Both the position numbers and the translations under genes were made by a program. This document shows, piece after piece, positions 42,771 to 52,330 of a DNA stretch of 64,000 nt (position 1 is its first letter; each line of letters opens with the position of its first letter). Below the pieces are notes generated by a model, which saw only the letters and a list, made by a program, of their open reading frames with translations, was not told the DNA's origin and searched no databases. The stretch comes from Clavaria fumosa. Lineage: Eukaryota; Basidiomycota; Agaricomycetes; Agaricales; Clavariaceae. The stretch is taken from assembly GCA_951802425.1 (NCBI GenBank), contig OX637794.1, positions 62,001 through 126,000 of the forward strand, in the 5' to 3' direction.

Positions 42771-44170
42771 TGGTGCTGGGCCCCACTCTCATTCCTGTCA
42801 GGCACTTGGGCACCCGTTTTGCCAATCCTCTTGGCCAGCAGGCACTGCATGAACCTGCTGTTGTTCCTCTTGGCCAGCAGGCCCTGCCCCCACATGTGGG
42901 GGATGCTGCACCCCACTCTAGGGTCTTGTGCCTGCTGCAGCTGTGGTCCTTCAGCTCTGCATGCAGATGCTGCTCCCCACTCTGTGGGATCGTGCCCAGC
43001 CTCGGCTGTGGCCCCTCAAGTCCTGTGCTGGGATCTCTCACATTGCATGTGTCCCCACCAACCCTGTTGGCCAGCAGGCATTGCATATGCCTGCCATTGG
43101 TCCTCCTGGTCAGCAGGCTCTGCTCCCATGCATGGACGTCACCTCCCACTATGGGACTTGTGCCTGGCTGCAACTGCAGTCTTCCAGCTCCTGTGCTCAA
43201 GTGCTCCCCCCCCCACCACTCTGTGGGTCCAGCTATGGATCTGTGGCCTAGCACCCGGCCCGAGTGCTCAGCCCAGCTGTGGCCCCTCAGGTCCTGTGCC
43301 TGGGTCTCTACATCATATACATGACTCCATCTGACCCTCTTGGCCATACTTGTGTGCAGCTGTTGCTACACTCCTTCAGCTGATGTTCCCCATGTTGGGG
43401 GCTTATGCCCAGCCTCAGCTCCACAGACTTGTGCCCAGTGTCAGCTGCAGCTCCTTGAGTCCTCTTCCCAGCTTCAGCCATGGGTTGCCCCCTCAGCTCC
43501 CCTCTCCCTTGGCTCCCCTCTCCCTTGGCTCCCATGTGCAAATGCCACTCTCTCTGTGGTCTTGCACCTGGCTGGGGCTGCAATCCCTCAGCTCCTATGC
43601 TCAGATGCAGCTCCCACTCTGTGGACTTGTGTCCAGCTGCAGCTGTGGTCCCTCACCCAAGCTGGATGCTGCTTTCTCTCTGTGTGAGCATCTGTGGCTG
43701 TGATATTGTGCCTGGCTGCAGCCACAGTCCCTGGCTCCTGTGCAGGGATGCCATGGTGCACTTGAGGCTTCTTCCCTCTCTGTGGACTCGCATGCAGCTG
43801 TGGCTGGGTCCCTGAGATCCTGCATTCAGATGCTGCTCCTCAGCCCCAGAACATGGCCACTGCTCCTCACTTTGCCCTTCTGCAGCTGTGGCCCCTCAAC
43901 TCCTGTACATGAATGGTCCCATGTAATTCAATAAATATCATTGCTAATTTAACCTGCCCTCAGGCCCCTCACATGGGTGCTGCTTCCCCATTTCCACAGA
44001 CTTGCACCTGTGGCTGCAGAGCCTCAGCTCTGGCAGATGGGTGCTGCTCCCCACTGCACAGTTTTGCATAGTGAGGGAGGACCAGAAGTGGAAACTTGGC
44101 ATTTCTGCCTGGTCCTCCTGCCTTGGCCCACTGTGTGCCTCAGTCCAGTGCTCCTGCAGCTGTGGCTAAT
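42771..44170. repeat. Degenerate tandem satellite (unit roughly 60-80 bp)
   Basis: A diverged unit built on CTCTGTGGACTTGTGCCCAG, CTGCAGCTGTGGTCCCTCAG and CTCCTGTGCTCAGATGCTGC, repeated for about 1.4 kb with a variant GGCCAGCAGGCACTGCAT. Long ORFs on both strands here are rich in Cys, Leu, Pro and Ser and follow the repeat period; they are not genes. Confidence 0.65.
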
Positions 44171-44183
44171 TGCTCTAACACCT

Positions 44184-44800
44184 TAGTGTTGCTGCAGCTT
44201 GGCTAGCCGCCAAGCCGGCTCAATGAGCTTCGGCTTTGGCTTCACAAGCTGAAGCTGTAGCCATGGCTGCAGCTCCAGCTGCAGCTTGAAGCTGACTCAA
44301 GCTGTAGCTGTGGCTACAGCTGGCTAGCTGTGGCTTGCAGCCAGCTAATAATGGGAACTGGCCTAGAATTACAAAAATACCATTATAGAACTACATCTCA
44401 TCATCATCATCCTGGGCAATGGTGGCTAATACCTTGTCAAACACAGTGTCAAAGTCATCCAGTAACATGTCTCCAAGAAGATCTTCCTCCAGGGCAGGAT
44501 TGACAGACATCAATGTCTCTAACCATGCATACAAGAATAGAGAGAAGCAGCTGCCTGGTGATAGACAACAGTTGCAGACCCAGATAAGCATAGTGGAGGG
44601 CAGTGGAGGGCAGTGGAGGAGGAAAAAAACAATTCTTTGCCCCATTGATGGATGTCTTGGGAGCTGCGGCTTGAGCAGCCGCTGTGCAGCTTGGAGAAAG
44701 CCTCAAGCTGAAGCTGAAGCTGATGTCAAGCCAAGCCAATCGATTGGCTTGGCTTGGCTTATGACCAGCTGGGCTTCAGCTTGAAGCTGCAGCAACACTA
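44184..44800. mobile_element. hAT-type MITE (617 bp) with exact 8-bp target duplication
   Basis: Flanked by TAACACCT at 44176-44183 and 44801-44808. Ends are inverted repeats: TAGTGTTGCTGCAGCTT on the left, AAGCTGCAGCAACACTA on the right. The subterminal DNA is packed with AGCTTGAAGCTG-like repeats (short inverted motifs), typical of hAT subterminal binding sites. No transposase. An 8-bp duplication and TAGTG ends fit hAT. The hAT remnant at 57192 starts with the same TAGTGTTGC, so it could be its autonomous relative. It interrupts a decayed gag. Confidence 0.93.
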
Positions 44801-44808
44801 TAACACCT

Positions 44809-46907
44809 CCATCGCATAGAGGATCTCATCCTCTTCCACTTCCCAGATTCCAGCAACCTGGTCGCTTTCCGCCTCCTCCTTGAGCTCTTCAAGGACGAAG
44901 AGCTTGTCTGAATTGTACTGGTCTCCGCAACCAGCATAGTCGTCTTCCGTGACTTCTGGCTCCTCGCTTTCAACCGCAGGTGTTTCCTGCAGTTCCTCGG
45001 GCTCCGTCTCGCCTGGATCCTCTTGTAAGGCATAGTTCCTTACATTTCCCCTAAAAGCCTCTGGCTTTCACTGTGACTGAGGGCACACATTCGCATAGTG
45101 CCCTGCTTTCCCACACACATAGCATGTTAGAGGAGCTTTCTGCTCCTCTCCGCCTTGTACCCCAATCTTGGGCACTGCCTTAGGCGGTTCTAGCCGGGGT
45201 TTGCTCCCTCCGGCTTGGGCATGCTCATCCCATGCTCGGTCAATCCGCAGGGGAACAGGTTCCCCTGGCCTATGGTCTGTGTGCGGCCAATACGGCCGCA
45301 GTCTCACAAACCTCTGCCCCACAGGCACTCTGCCTGTGGGCGGGTTTCCTTTGGGACCTGGCTGGTTCCCTGCTGAAGGCACTGCCCTCCGCTGCTGGAG
45401 GTAGTGGAGGGTCGCTTCCACTTGGCAACTAGTGTCGATAATATCCTCAACCGAGGATAACTCAATGCTAATCGTGTGAGTTTTGAAGATGGCCTCCACC
45501 ATCTCGTTAGGCAGTCCATTAAGGAACTGCCTTTTCATCATACCGGCATCAGGCGGGGTGAGCATTCTCTCTGCCACCTGGACCAGTTCGTTCCAGAATC
45601 CTAAGGCGCCCTTCGCCTTTGTAAACTTCACCTGGTAGAAGGCATCCACTGCCTTCTGGGCCGTTACCTCAGTCAGGAACCGCTTAAACATAGCGGTTAT
45701 CAATTCTCCAAAGGTCCACCTTCGAGGAGCACGGGATAGGCCCTTTACTTCTTGGGTATACCAAGTAGCGGCTATTCTGCTTAAGCGTGACCCCACTAGC
45801 ATAACACGTTGGTGTTCCAACTGCGGGCCGACTACTCTATGGAAGTAGAAGTAATTAAGGAGGCCATCAAGCCACCTTTCCCAGATGACGAGGTCATCTC
45901 GTCCATCATAAAGCTCAGGGGGGTCAATCTTCATCCCCTTAATCTCAGCTATTGCCTCAGGCAATAGCGAGGTTTTATCTCATATCATCACGAGGTAGCA
46001 ATGTAATACATCGCTCTGGTAATTTGTAGAACTTGGGAGTACCTCCCGAGTAATCTCCCGCTCCTTCTGGGGCGGTTCCATCCATCCAAACAGGCCCATC
46101 CGGCCCGTTGGCTCTCGCTGACCCAGCTGTGGGTAGCGTGACATAAGCCATGGCTCCGGCCCCACTGTTTCTCGAGGGCCACTGCCCTCTATTCCTGGTT
46201 CGCCAGGGGTTTGAGAACCGTCCGTGCGGTTCTCCCTTCGCCACCCTTCCTCGCAGTTGGCTGGCGCCGACCATCTGGCCTCTGGGGCTACCCCTGAGGG
46301 CGCCTGACTCGGCGGGGCAAGCCCCACTTTGGGTTCCAACGAATCACGGTGTTGCCGCCATAAGGGAGCCACTAGCGCGGTTCCCTGCTCATCTAGCAAG
46401 TCCAACACCCGCCTCACATGGGTAGCCTCCTCACTTAGCCGTTGCCAAATAGTGGCTTGGCGATTTTTCATCGCCCTTACAAGAGCCTCAAACTCTTCAT
46501 CCTGGTGGGAGAGTTCCACCTGAATGTCCGAGAGTCTCTCGGCTACAGCATTAGCTCGCACTATTGCTGTGGGCTCGTCTCCACTATTGGAGGGAGCCCG
46601 TGAGCTTGACCACTCTCACAGCCACCTCTTGCGGGTTTCTAAAAGCTCCCTGCCCTTTCCTTTTGAAGGCCTGGCCTTCTCAAACGATGGCGCCTCGCCA
46701 GTGATGTGGTGTTTCGGACCTAACGCTGTCGTCAGGGGCCGGTGACACCACATCAGCCCTTAGCGGGGGTTCACTGCTGGGCTCAACAGAGGGTCCTATT
46801 CCCTCTGGCTGCGCGATGCCTGTGTTGCACACAGGTCCTACCAAGGGAGGAGTTTCTCCTCCCTTCTTGTTGTGCTTTTTCTGTGTGGCTATACGGGTGT
46901 AACCCAT
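44809..46907 (-). pseudogene. Decayed Ty3/gypsy gag (element F), interrupted by the MITE
   Basis: Minus-strand gag spread over one main frame with several TGA codons. N-terminal block (46561-45980): RLSDIQVELSHQDEEFEALV coiled coil and QATIWQRLSEEATHVRRVLD. Then TGA (45980) in VMI-stop-DKTSLLP; the core (45964-45068) follows with PPELYDGRDDLVIWERWLDG, LSRIAATWYTQEVKGL and WNELVQVAERMLTPPDAGM, then the CCHC knuckle CYVCGKAGHYANVC. A TGA follows (PQSQ-stop-KPEAF); the frame then reads on acidic (EETPAVESEEPEV-like, LFVLEELKEEAESD) to the MITE at 44808 and a few codons beyond it. An upstream piece (46680-46907) is in another frame. All TGAs fit former CGA. Confidence 0.75.
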
Positions 46908-46939
46908 TTCTAACCACTCTCATTGTGTTGAAGGTTCAA

Positions 46940-47130
46940 AAAAGTTGTAACGCTTTCTATCCCTCAAAAGAACCAGACTCAACTGTATGTTGAGTGTAGT
47001 AGTTCTATGTAGAGGGATCTACCCTCTCTGTACAGTCGCAACACTATATATATAGGTGAGCAGCCCTCTAGGGGCCGCTGATGAAAGGATAGCCTAAGCG
47101 GCTATGCTGGTAGACTATTATGGTAGGTAG
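46940..47130 (-). repeat. LTR end fragment of element F
   Basis: On the minus strand: TATATATATAGTGTTGCGAC, then CTGTACAGAGAGGGTAG, ending GAAAGCGTTACA about 40 nt before the gag start. Homologous to the spacer at 4106-4230. A TATA box about 100 bp before the LTR end fits U3-R-U5 order. Confidence 0.5.
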
Positions 47131-47159
47131 ATTATGTAATACAAGAACAGAAAAGGCCT

Positions 47160-47345
47160 ATAGCCTTACATCTGGGCAAAGCATATGCACACACACTCTG
47201 CTCAGAAGTATGCATATCGTACGTGTACAATATGTGTACTTCTGGGCAAAGGACATGTGCACACTGCCATACACTGCTCAGGAGTATGCATATCGTACGC
47301 ATATCGTTCGCATATGATATGCATACTTCTGGGACAGCCAACATA
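47160..47345. repeat. Short repeats with ATGCATAC / CATATCGTACG motifs
   Basis: Two imperfect copies of TCTGGGCAAAG(C/G)ACATG...CACAC..CTGCTCAG(A/G)AGTATGCATATCGTACG, with further inverted CATATGATATGCATACTTCTGG. Non-coding. Confidence 0.4.
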
Positions 47346-47559
47346 TCTATATCATTCATGAGACCAAGACTTATTTATGTGTGGGAAATAGCTCAAATCC
47401 TTGGACTGTACTCAGACCTAGCCTAACCCTAATTATGAAAATCTACTACAATATTCCCTACAAACCATCTAGCCATGCTCCTTATCCCAGAACCAACAAT
47501 CCTTCAAAAACTAATTCTTGCTCACTCCACCATGACTCCTCCTACTTCTCTTAACTGGA

Positions 47560-48686
47560 CAAAAAACAAAAAAGGACTTTACAAATATGAAGAAAAAATC
47601 TGGGTCCCAACAGGATTGATACATGAAGTCTAATACTTTCGACTGTGTCCTGGTAATATGTGATAAATTAACAAAGATGACACTCTTGGAACCAACTAAT
47701 ATGACTCTCACTGCCTTAGGATCAGCAAAAATCCTACAAGACCAAGTTCTTTGATATCATGGCATACCATACAAGATTAATAGTGACTGAGGCTCTCAAT
47801 TTGTCTCAAACTTCATGCAAGAATTCAATAAATTAATAGGGATAAAAGGGAACCCAAGTACTGCATATCACCCTCAGACAGATGGTCAGACTAAATGGGC
47901 CAACCAAGAAGTGGAAATGTACTTGTGCTCCTATATTTCATTTATGCAAGATGACTGGGCCAGCTGGCTTGCCACTGCAGAGTTCGCACTCAATAACCGA
48001 GTACATTCTGTGACAAAACAGAGCCCCTTCTACTTGAATTATGGCTACCATCCATGAATGGGTGACATATCAATCAAAAAACAAATACACAACCCTGCTG
48101 CAGCAACCTTTGTACAAAAAATCCTAGAAACCCAAGAAAATGCATGAAAAGCCATGGAAAAAGCAGCCACATACATGAAAACTGCCTATAACAAACACAA
48201 AAATACAAAAATAAAAGAGTACAAAAAGGGTGACCTGGTCTGGCTAGATGCAGAAAACCTGAACACGGAAAGACCAACCGCAAAATTTGCAGACAAACAA
48301 GTCCCTTTGTGATTATTGAAAAAGTGGGATCCGCCACCTATTGCCTAAATCTTCCGGTAATGTGGAAAATACACTGGGTCTTTAATGAATCCCTACTGCT
48401 CGCCTATAAACCAGGAGAATTTCCAAACCAAAAACCAGATGAGCAGCCACCACCGGAGCTGATTGATGATCATGAACAACACAAAGTAGAAGAAATATTG
48501 AAAAGTCAAAAACACAGACAGAAGATTCAATATTTAGTCAAGTGGGCCAGTTATCTGCATGAGGACAATACCTGGGAGCCAAAAGCAAACCTCAAAAACG
48601 CTCCAGAAGCCCTCACAGACTTCCACAAAAAATATCCCAATGCCACACGATTACTAACTGTCTCATTCACCCCAAAAAACACATGA
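47560..48686 (+). pseudogene. Decayed Ty3/gypsy integrase core and chromodomain (element H)
   Basis: Integrase core fragments: CVLVICDKLTKMTLLEP with the first Asp, SD-stop-GSQFVSNFMQEFNKL (TGA where Arg is usual), STAYHPQTDGQTKWANQEVE with the region of the catalytic Glu, then SWLATAEFALNNRVHS. TGA at HP-stop-MGD and ENA-stop-KAM fit Trp codons, so changes affect both strands. After a 1-nt shift near 48311: IEKVGSATYCLNLP, and a chromodomain VEEILKSQKHRQKIQYLVKW..YLHEDNTWEPKANL. N-terminal pol is absent. The HHCC zinc part was not found. Confidence 0.85.
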
Positions 48687-49008
48687 CACCTGACATGGCA
48701 AACTCTGACCCTCACACAATAAAAACAATCAAACAACAAAAAACAATGAAAATCCTTCTCTCCCATGAACCACCACCATGCCACCTGAGAGAACCGACAG
48801 CGATGGACGAACTCTGCACCCCTACCTCCCCATACGCCCTTGTGCTCACTGAACTGGTCATCTCGCCAACCCTCCTGATGACCCCAACCACCCCAACTGG
48901 GAGGCTCACAATCTAAGCATCCCCCAGATCCCTCATACTTGTTGTGACAACACGGCGAACCCCCCTCCGCAGACGATCTGCCTATTCGTGCACTGGACTT
49001 CCCTGGTC

Positions 49009-49446
49009 AGCGAAGAGAACTATGTTCTGTAGATGATGCCATCCTCCATGACATTATCGAGGATGTTGCAGAGACTGCCCAATGAACCCTCTTTGAGAGA
49101 GTGAGTGCCCTCCGCCCCCAACAACAGTCTTGAATTCTCCACGCCTCCCCCATTGTTGTTGAAGTCTGGGGGAACTTCCGGCACACCTGCCTTCGACTAG
49201 AAGTAACTATTCCCCTGGACCCCATCATCCGAGAAGAATGGGCCATCCATCACCGACGAGGCCTCCCCCCACTAACAATCTCGCTTGGACTCAATGTCCT
49301 CCCCTTTATCTTCGAAGACGATGATCCCGAGGACTACTTTGACGAACCGGGTCCTGCCTCAAGAACCCCCTTCGTCCTAGCACCCCCCATTGAGCTCGAG
49401 GACGACGATAACAATCCACAAGACGAACACACGATTAACGGATCCT
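49009..49446 (+). pseudogene. Accessory sense ORF downstream of pol in element H
   Basis: After the chromodomain and before the polypurine tract, one frame reads SVDDAILHDIIEDVAETA, FERVSALRPQQQS, PIVVEVWGNFRHTCLRLEVT, DPIIREEWAIHHRRGLPPLT and an acidic end FEDDDPEDYFDEPGP, broken by TGA codons at QAQ-stop-like CGA contexts (about 49094, 49130). It is in the element's sense direction, unlike the accessory gene of element II. No family recognised. Confidence 0.45.
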
Positions 49447-49486
49447 AGAAGAAGTCGTCGAGAGGCTGACTACAGGAGGGGGACTA

Positions 49487-49800
49487 TGTAAAGATTTCAT
49501 CACCTGACTCCCTCAACAATGTTCCAAGACCTTCTACAAGATTCTATGCCTCGCCTTCGCCTCATGATTACATACCACACCCTTCCCTCATGTTTTCTGA
49601 CTTGTGCACACTACTCTAACCCCATGACTGTACCTCCCCCCTACCACATGTTGCCTGTGCGGCTCGGCTGTTTCCTTACCTCTGAGTATATAAACCTCAC
49701 CGTTACAACTTTGTATTCCTTACGCCTTTACTGAAATCCATACCCTTGCTCTTGAACTTGGCCAAGTTTCACCACTCCCTCAGGTTTTCAACAAGTAGCA
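49487..49800 (+). repeat. Partial 3' LTR of element H
   Basis: TACAGGAGGGGGACTA is followed by TGTAAAGATTTC, matching polypurine tract plus LTR start. A TATA box TATATAAACC lies near 49688. The right end could not be fixed; a minisatellite follows. Confidence 0.55.
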
Positions 49801-49825
49801 CCGCTCTTTGTTGATAAAGGTGGAT

Positions 49826-50245
49826 GCCTAAAGTGGAAGGTGACCTACCTAAAGTGGAAGTTGACCTTCCTAATGTGCTGCCTAAAGTGGAAGGTGACCT
49901 TCCTAATGTGGAGGGTGGCCTCCTAATGTGGAAGGTGGCTGCCTAAAGTGGAAAGTGACTTTCCCAATGTGGAGGGTGGCTGCCTAGAGTGGAAGGTGAC
50001 CTTCCTAATGTGCTGCCTAAAGTGGAAGGTGGAAGGTGGCTGCCTGAAGTGGAGGGCAGCTGCCTAAAGTGGAGGGTGGCCTCCTAAAGTGGAGGGTGGC
50101 TGCCTAAAATGGAAGGCTGTGTGCTGGGCAGAGGGTGGGTCAGTGAGAACAGTTGTGTGAAGGGGTGGGGTGTGGGCACATTAGGAGGCCACCCTCCACT
50201 TTAGGCAGCTGCCCTCCACATTAGGCAGCCACCCTCCACATTAAG
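49826..50245. repeat. Minisatellite, ~20-bp unit, both orientations
   Basis: Unit CTGCCTAAAGTGGAGGGTGG and variants (GGAAGGTGACCTTCCTAATG) repeated about 15 times to 50115. Then, after about 70 bp, the inverted unit CCACCCTCCACTTTAGGCAG three times (50188-50245). The arms could fold on each other. Confidence 0.8.
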
Positions 50246-50345
50246 ATAAGTGTGCATAAGTGTGCACAAATGTGCACAACCTTGCATAACTTTGCACAAG
50301 TTTGCATAAGTGCACACTAATGCACACAAGTTTGCATAAAAATTA
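50246..50345. repeat. Short repeat array (AAGTTTGCATAAGTGTGCAC)
   Basis: About six degenerate copies of an 11-13 nt motif TGCATAA(G/C)TNTGCACAA. Non-coding. Confidence 0.6.
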
Positions 50346-50866
50346 TGGCCAAAAAATGACACACTTAACAATATTGTTCAGTTTGGACCTTCATAGATGA
50401 GAGGCAGGAGTGCTTGAGTAACCAACATGTGGATGGGGAGTGGTGATCATTTTATTGAGGTGAGTGTCATGGTCCAGTCTTATGTTAGCTTGCTCAGTCT
50501 TACAAGGGATCAATATTCAAGGCTCAGATAGCTGGATGGAATTGCTCTGACCAATTAGCATTGTGGTCACTAACACCAGTGAATTAACACATTGTTACTG
50601 CAACAGAGCATGAATCAGCAGGTGCAATGGCCAATTGCGCCATTCGAGTGGCATGAGAAGCAAGGTAGTGAGAAAGGCGATCACGAGCAGTGAGCTGGAT
50701 CCAACGAACTCGTGTTGTTGACATGGGAGATCTTGTATTTGCATGGTCTAGCGGCTGCTGTTGTGTCGGTTGCAATTGGTTTTGCAGTCCATTCGAGCAT
50801 TGCTTGAGTGTCAGTCCAACTGGGTTTTTGCATTTGTTTTGTTTGTGAGCTAGCTAAACATGTACT
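50346..50866. other. No credible gene
   Basis: Mixed DNA downstream of the Crinkler gene's native stop; a 63-codon minus-strand ORF at 50584-50775 has no recognisable domain. Confidence 0.4.
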
Positions 50867-52330
50867 TGTTAGGGCCTGTCCCGTCTCGATAGTAGTGCCG
50901 GAGATCGACTTGTTGGTGACCTATGTTGGAAACTCGCTAAGACCAATCAACTGTTGAGCACAGTCGAGAATGCTCGATCCCGGAAAGTCGCGAAGACATC
51001 TGAGGAGATGTAAGAGTGAGGAAAGACAAGTATAGAGGAGGAGGATGTCGTTAGGAAGGTCGCGAAGTCGGTAGACGAAGTGTAAAGGAGGAAATTGACG
51101 AGGAGGGGGGAAATGGGTGATGCTGAGAGGGTCGCGAAGTCGACCAACGAAGCGTGAAGAAAAAAATAGACAAGGTGGGAGAAAGTGACAACGCTGAGAA
51201 GGTCGCAAGGTCGACCGACGAAGTGTAGAGAAGGAAGAAGACGAGGTGAAAGAAATAGACAATGTTGGAAGGGTCGCGGTGGTCGCGACGGTGTTGAGGA
51301 ATGTGTCGGTGAAGGCGATGACTTTGCCAACCGACGGGTGAACCTGTAGGGTTCTAAGATCAGTACCAAGACGAATAATAAAGAATACTTAGATCGTGCG
51401 AGTTGTACGAGCGCAGAGGGCGAGTTAGAACAGAGTAGAGTGTGTCTTGGCGATCTTGTGGTCACCAAGAGAGACAAGACCTATCAATCGTGATGGTTCC
51501 AAGCTCAAAGGGCGTACTAGCCTCAAGCTTAAACCAATGTGCGTCAATATCAAGTCTAGAGTACCATAAGTACATGTGAGACCTTATATATACGTACATG
51601 CAGGGAGTATGACGAGAAAGGGAAAGTACAGAGAGCGCCAGGCGACAAGACTATAGTAGTACGGGGTATAACTAGTCGTAGAGTGACCGTGCACGTGTTC
51701 TACTAAGATCGCGAGGGGTAAACTAAGCATAGGTAAGGTCGCGGATGTGACTGGTCATGGGTCGCGACCTAACTAAATAAGCATATGTGTAACTACGACT
51801 GGGCAGAGGGGCTTGGTCCAGGGCTAATGCAGTTATAGACGACTGAGAAGAAGAAGGGAGAACATAATTTGAAAGGATACACAGCTTGACTGCCGGTGGC
51901 GCATTTCATCGTTAAGGTCGCGCGGTCAGGCGAGCGGTCACGTGGACGGCGCTGGTGAGGCAGGTGACCTTGGGCGGTCTTTGGGCGGTATGTCACGTGA
52001 GTAACGCTGGTAACGCGAGTAATGCGAGTAACGCCGGTGTGCCGTGTGGCAAGTCACGTGTCACTGCAGGAGTCATGTAAGAGCGTGTTGAGCATCGAAT
52101 AGTGGGTTCGGCGGTGAGTACGCATAAGGTGAGGTGGCGGGAGGTGACGCGAGTATGGTGGTATGATCGCGAGTGTCATGAGGAGATGATGGAGGCCTGA
52201 GAGGTGTTCAGAAGTTGATAGCGGGTTTCGGAAGAGTGTAGGGGGGTTTGCGAGGTGGTAGGGGAACGTTGGGAGGTCCATGAGTGGTGATAGAGTTGTT
52301 AGGTTGAGGAAAAATGGATGGGTCCTGACA
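50867..52330. mobile_element. Solo LTR (1464 bp) inserted in the 3' end of a Crinkler-like gene
   Basis: Begins TGTTAGGG and ends TCCTGACA, an imperfect inverted repeat. Flanks are GTACT (50862-50866) and GTACC (52331-52335), a 5-bp target duplication with one mismatch. No internal pol sequence. On the minus strand a TATATATAAGG motif lies near 51590. Contains a ~65-bp tandem repeat (50985-51300). The terminal segment is related to 3940-4105. Confidence 0.75.
50985..51300. repeat. ~65-bp tandem repeat within the solo LTR
   Basis: About five diverged copies of GGTCGCGAAGTCGACCGACG followed by AAGTGTAGAGAAGGAAGAAG and GTGACAACGCTGAGA-like sequence. Minus-strand ORFs here reflect the period. 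Confidence 0.65.

Noticed and set aside
42771..44170. Several ORFs of 70-246 codons on both strands
   Set aside because: They follow the period of a degenerate satellite, are low complexity, and overlap on opposite strands.
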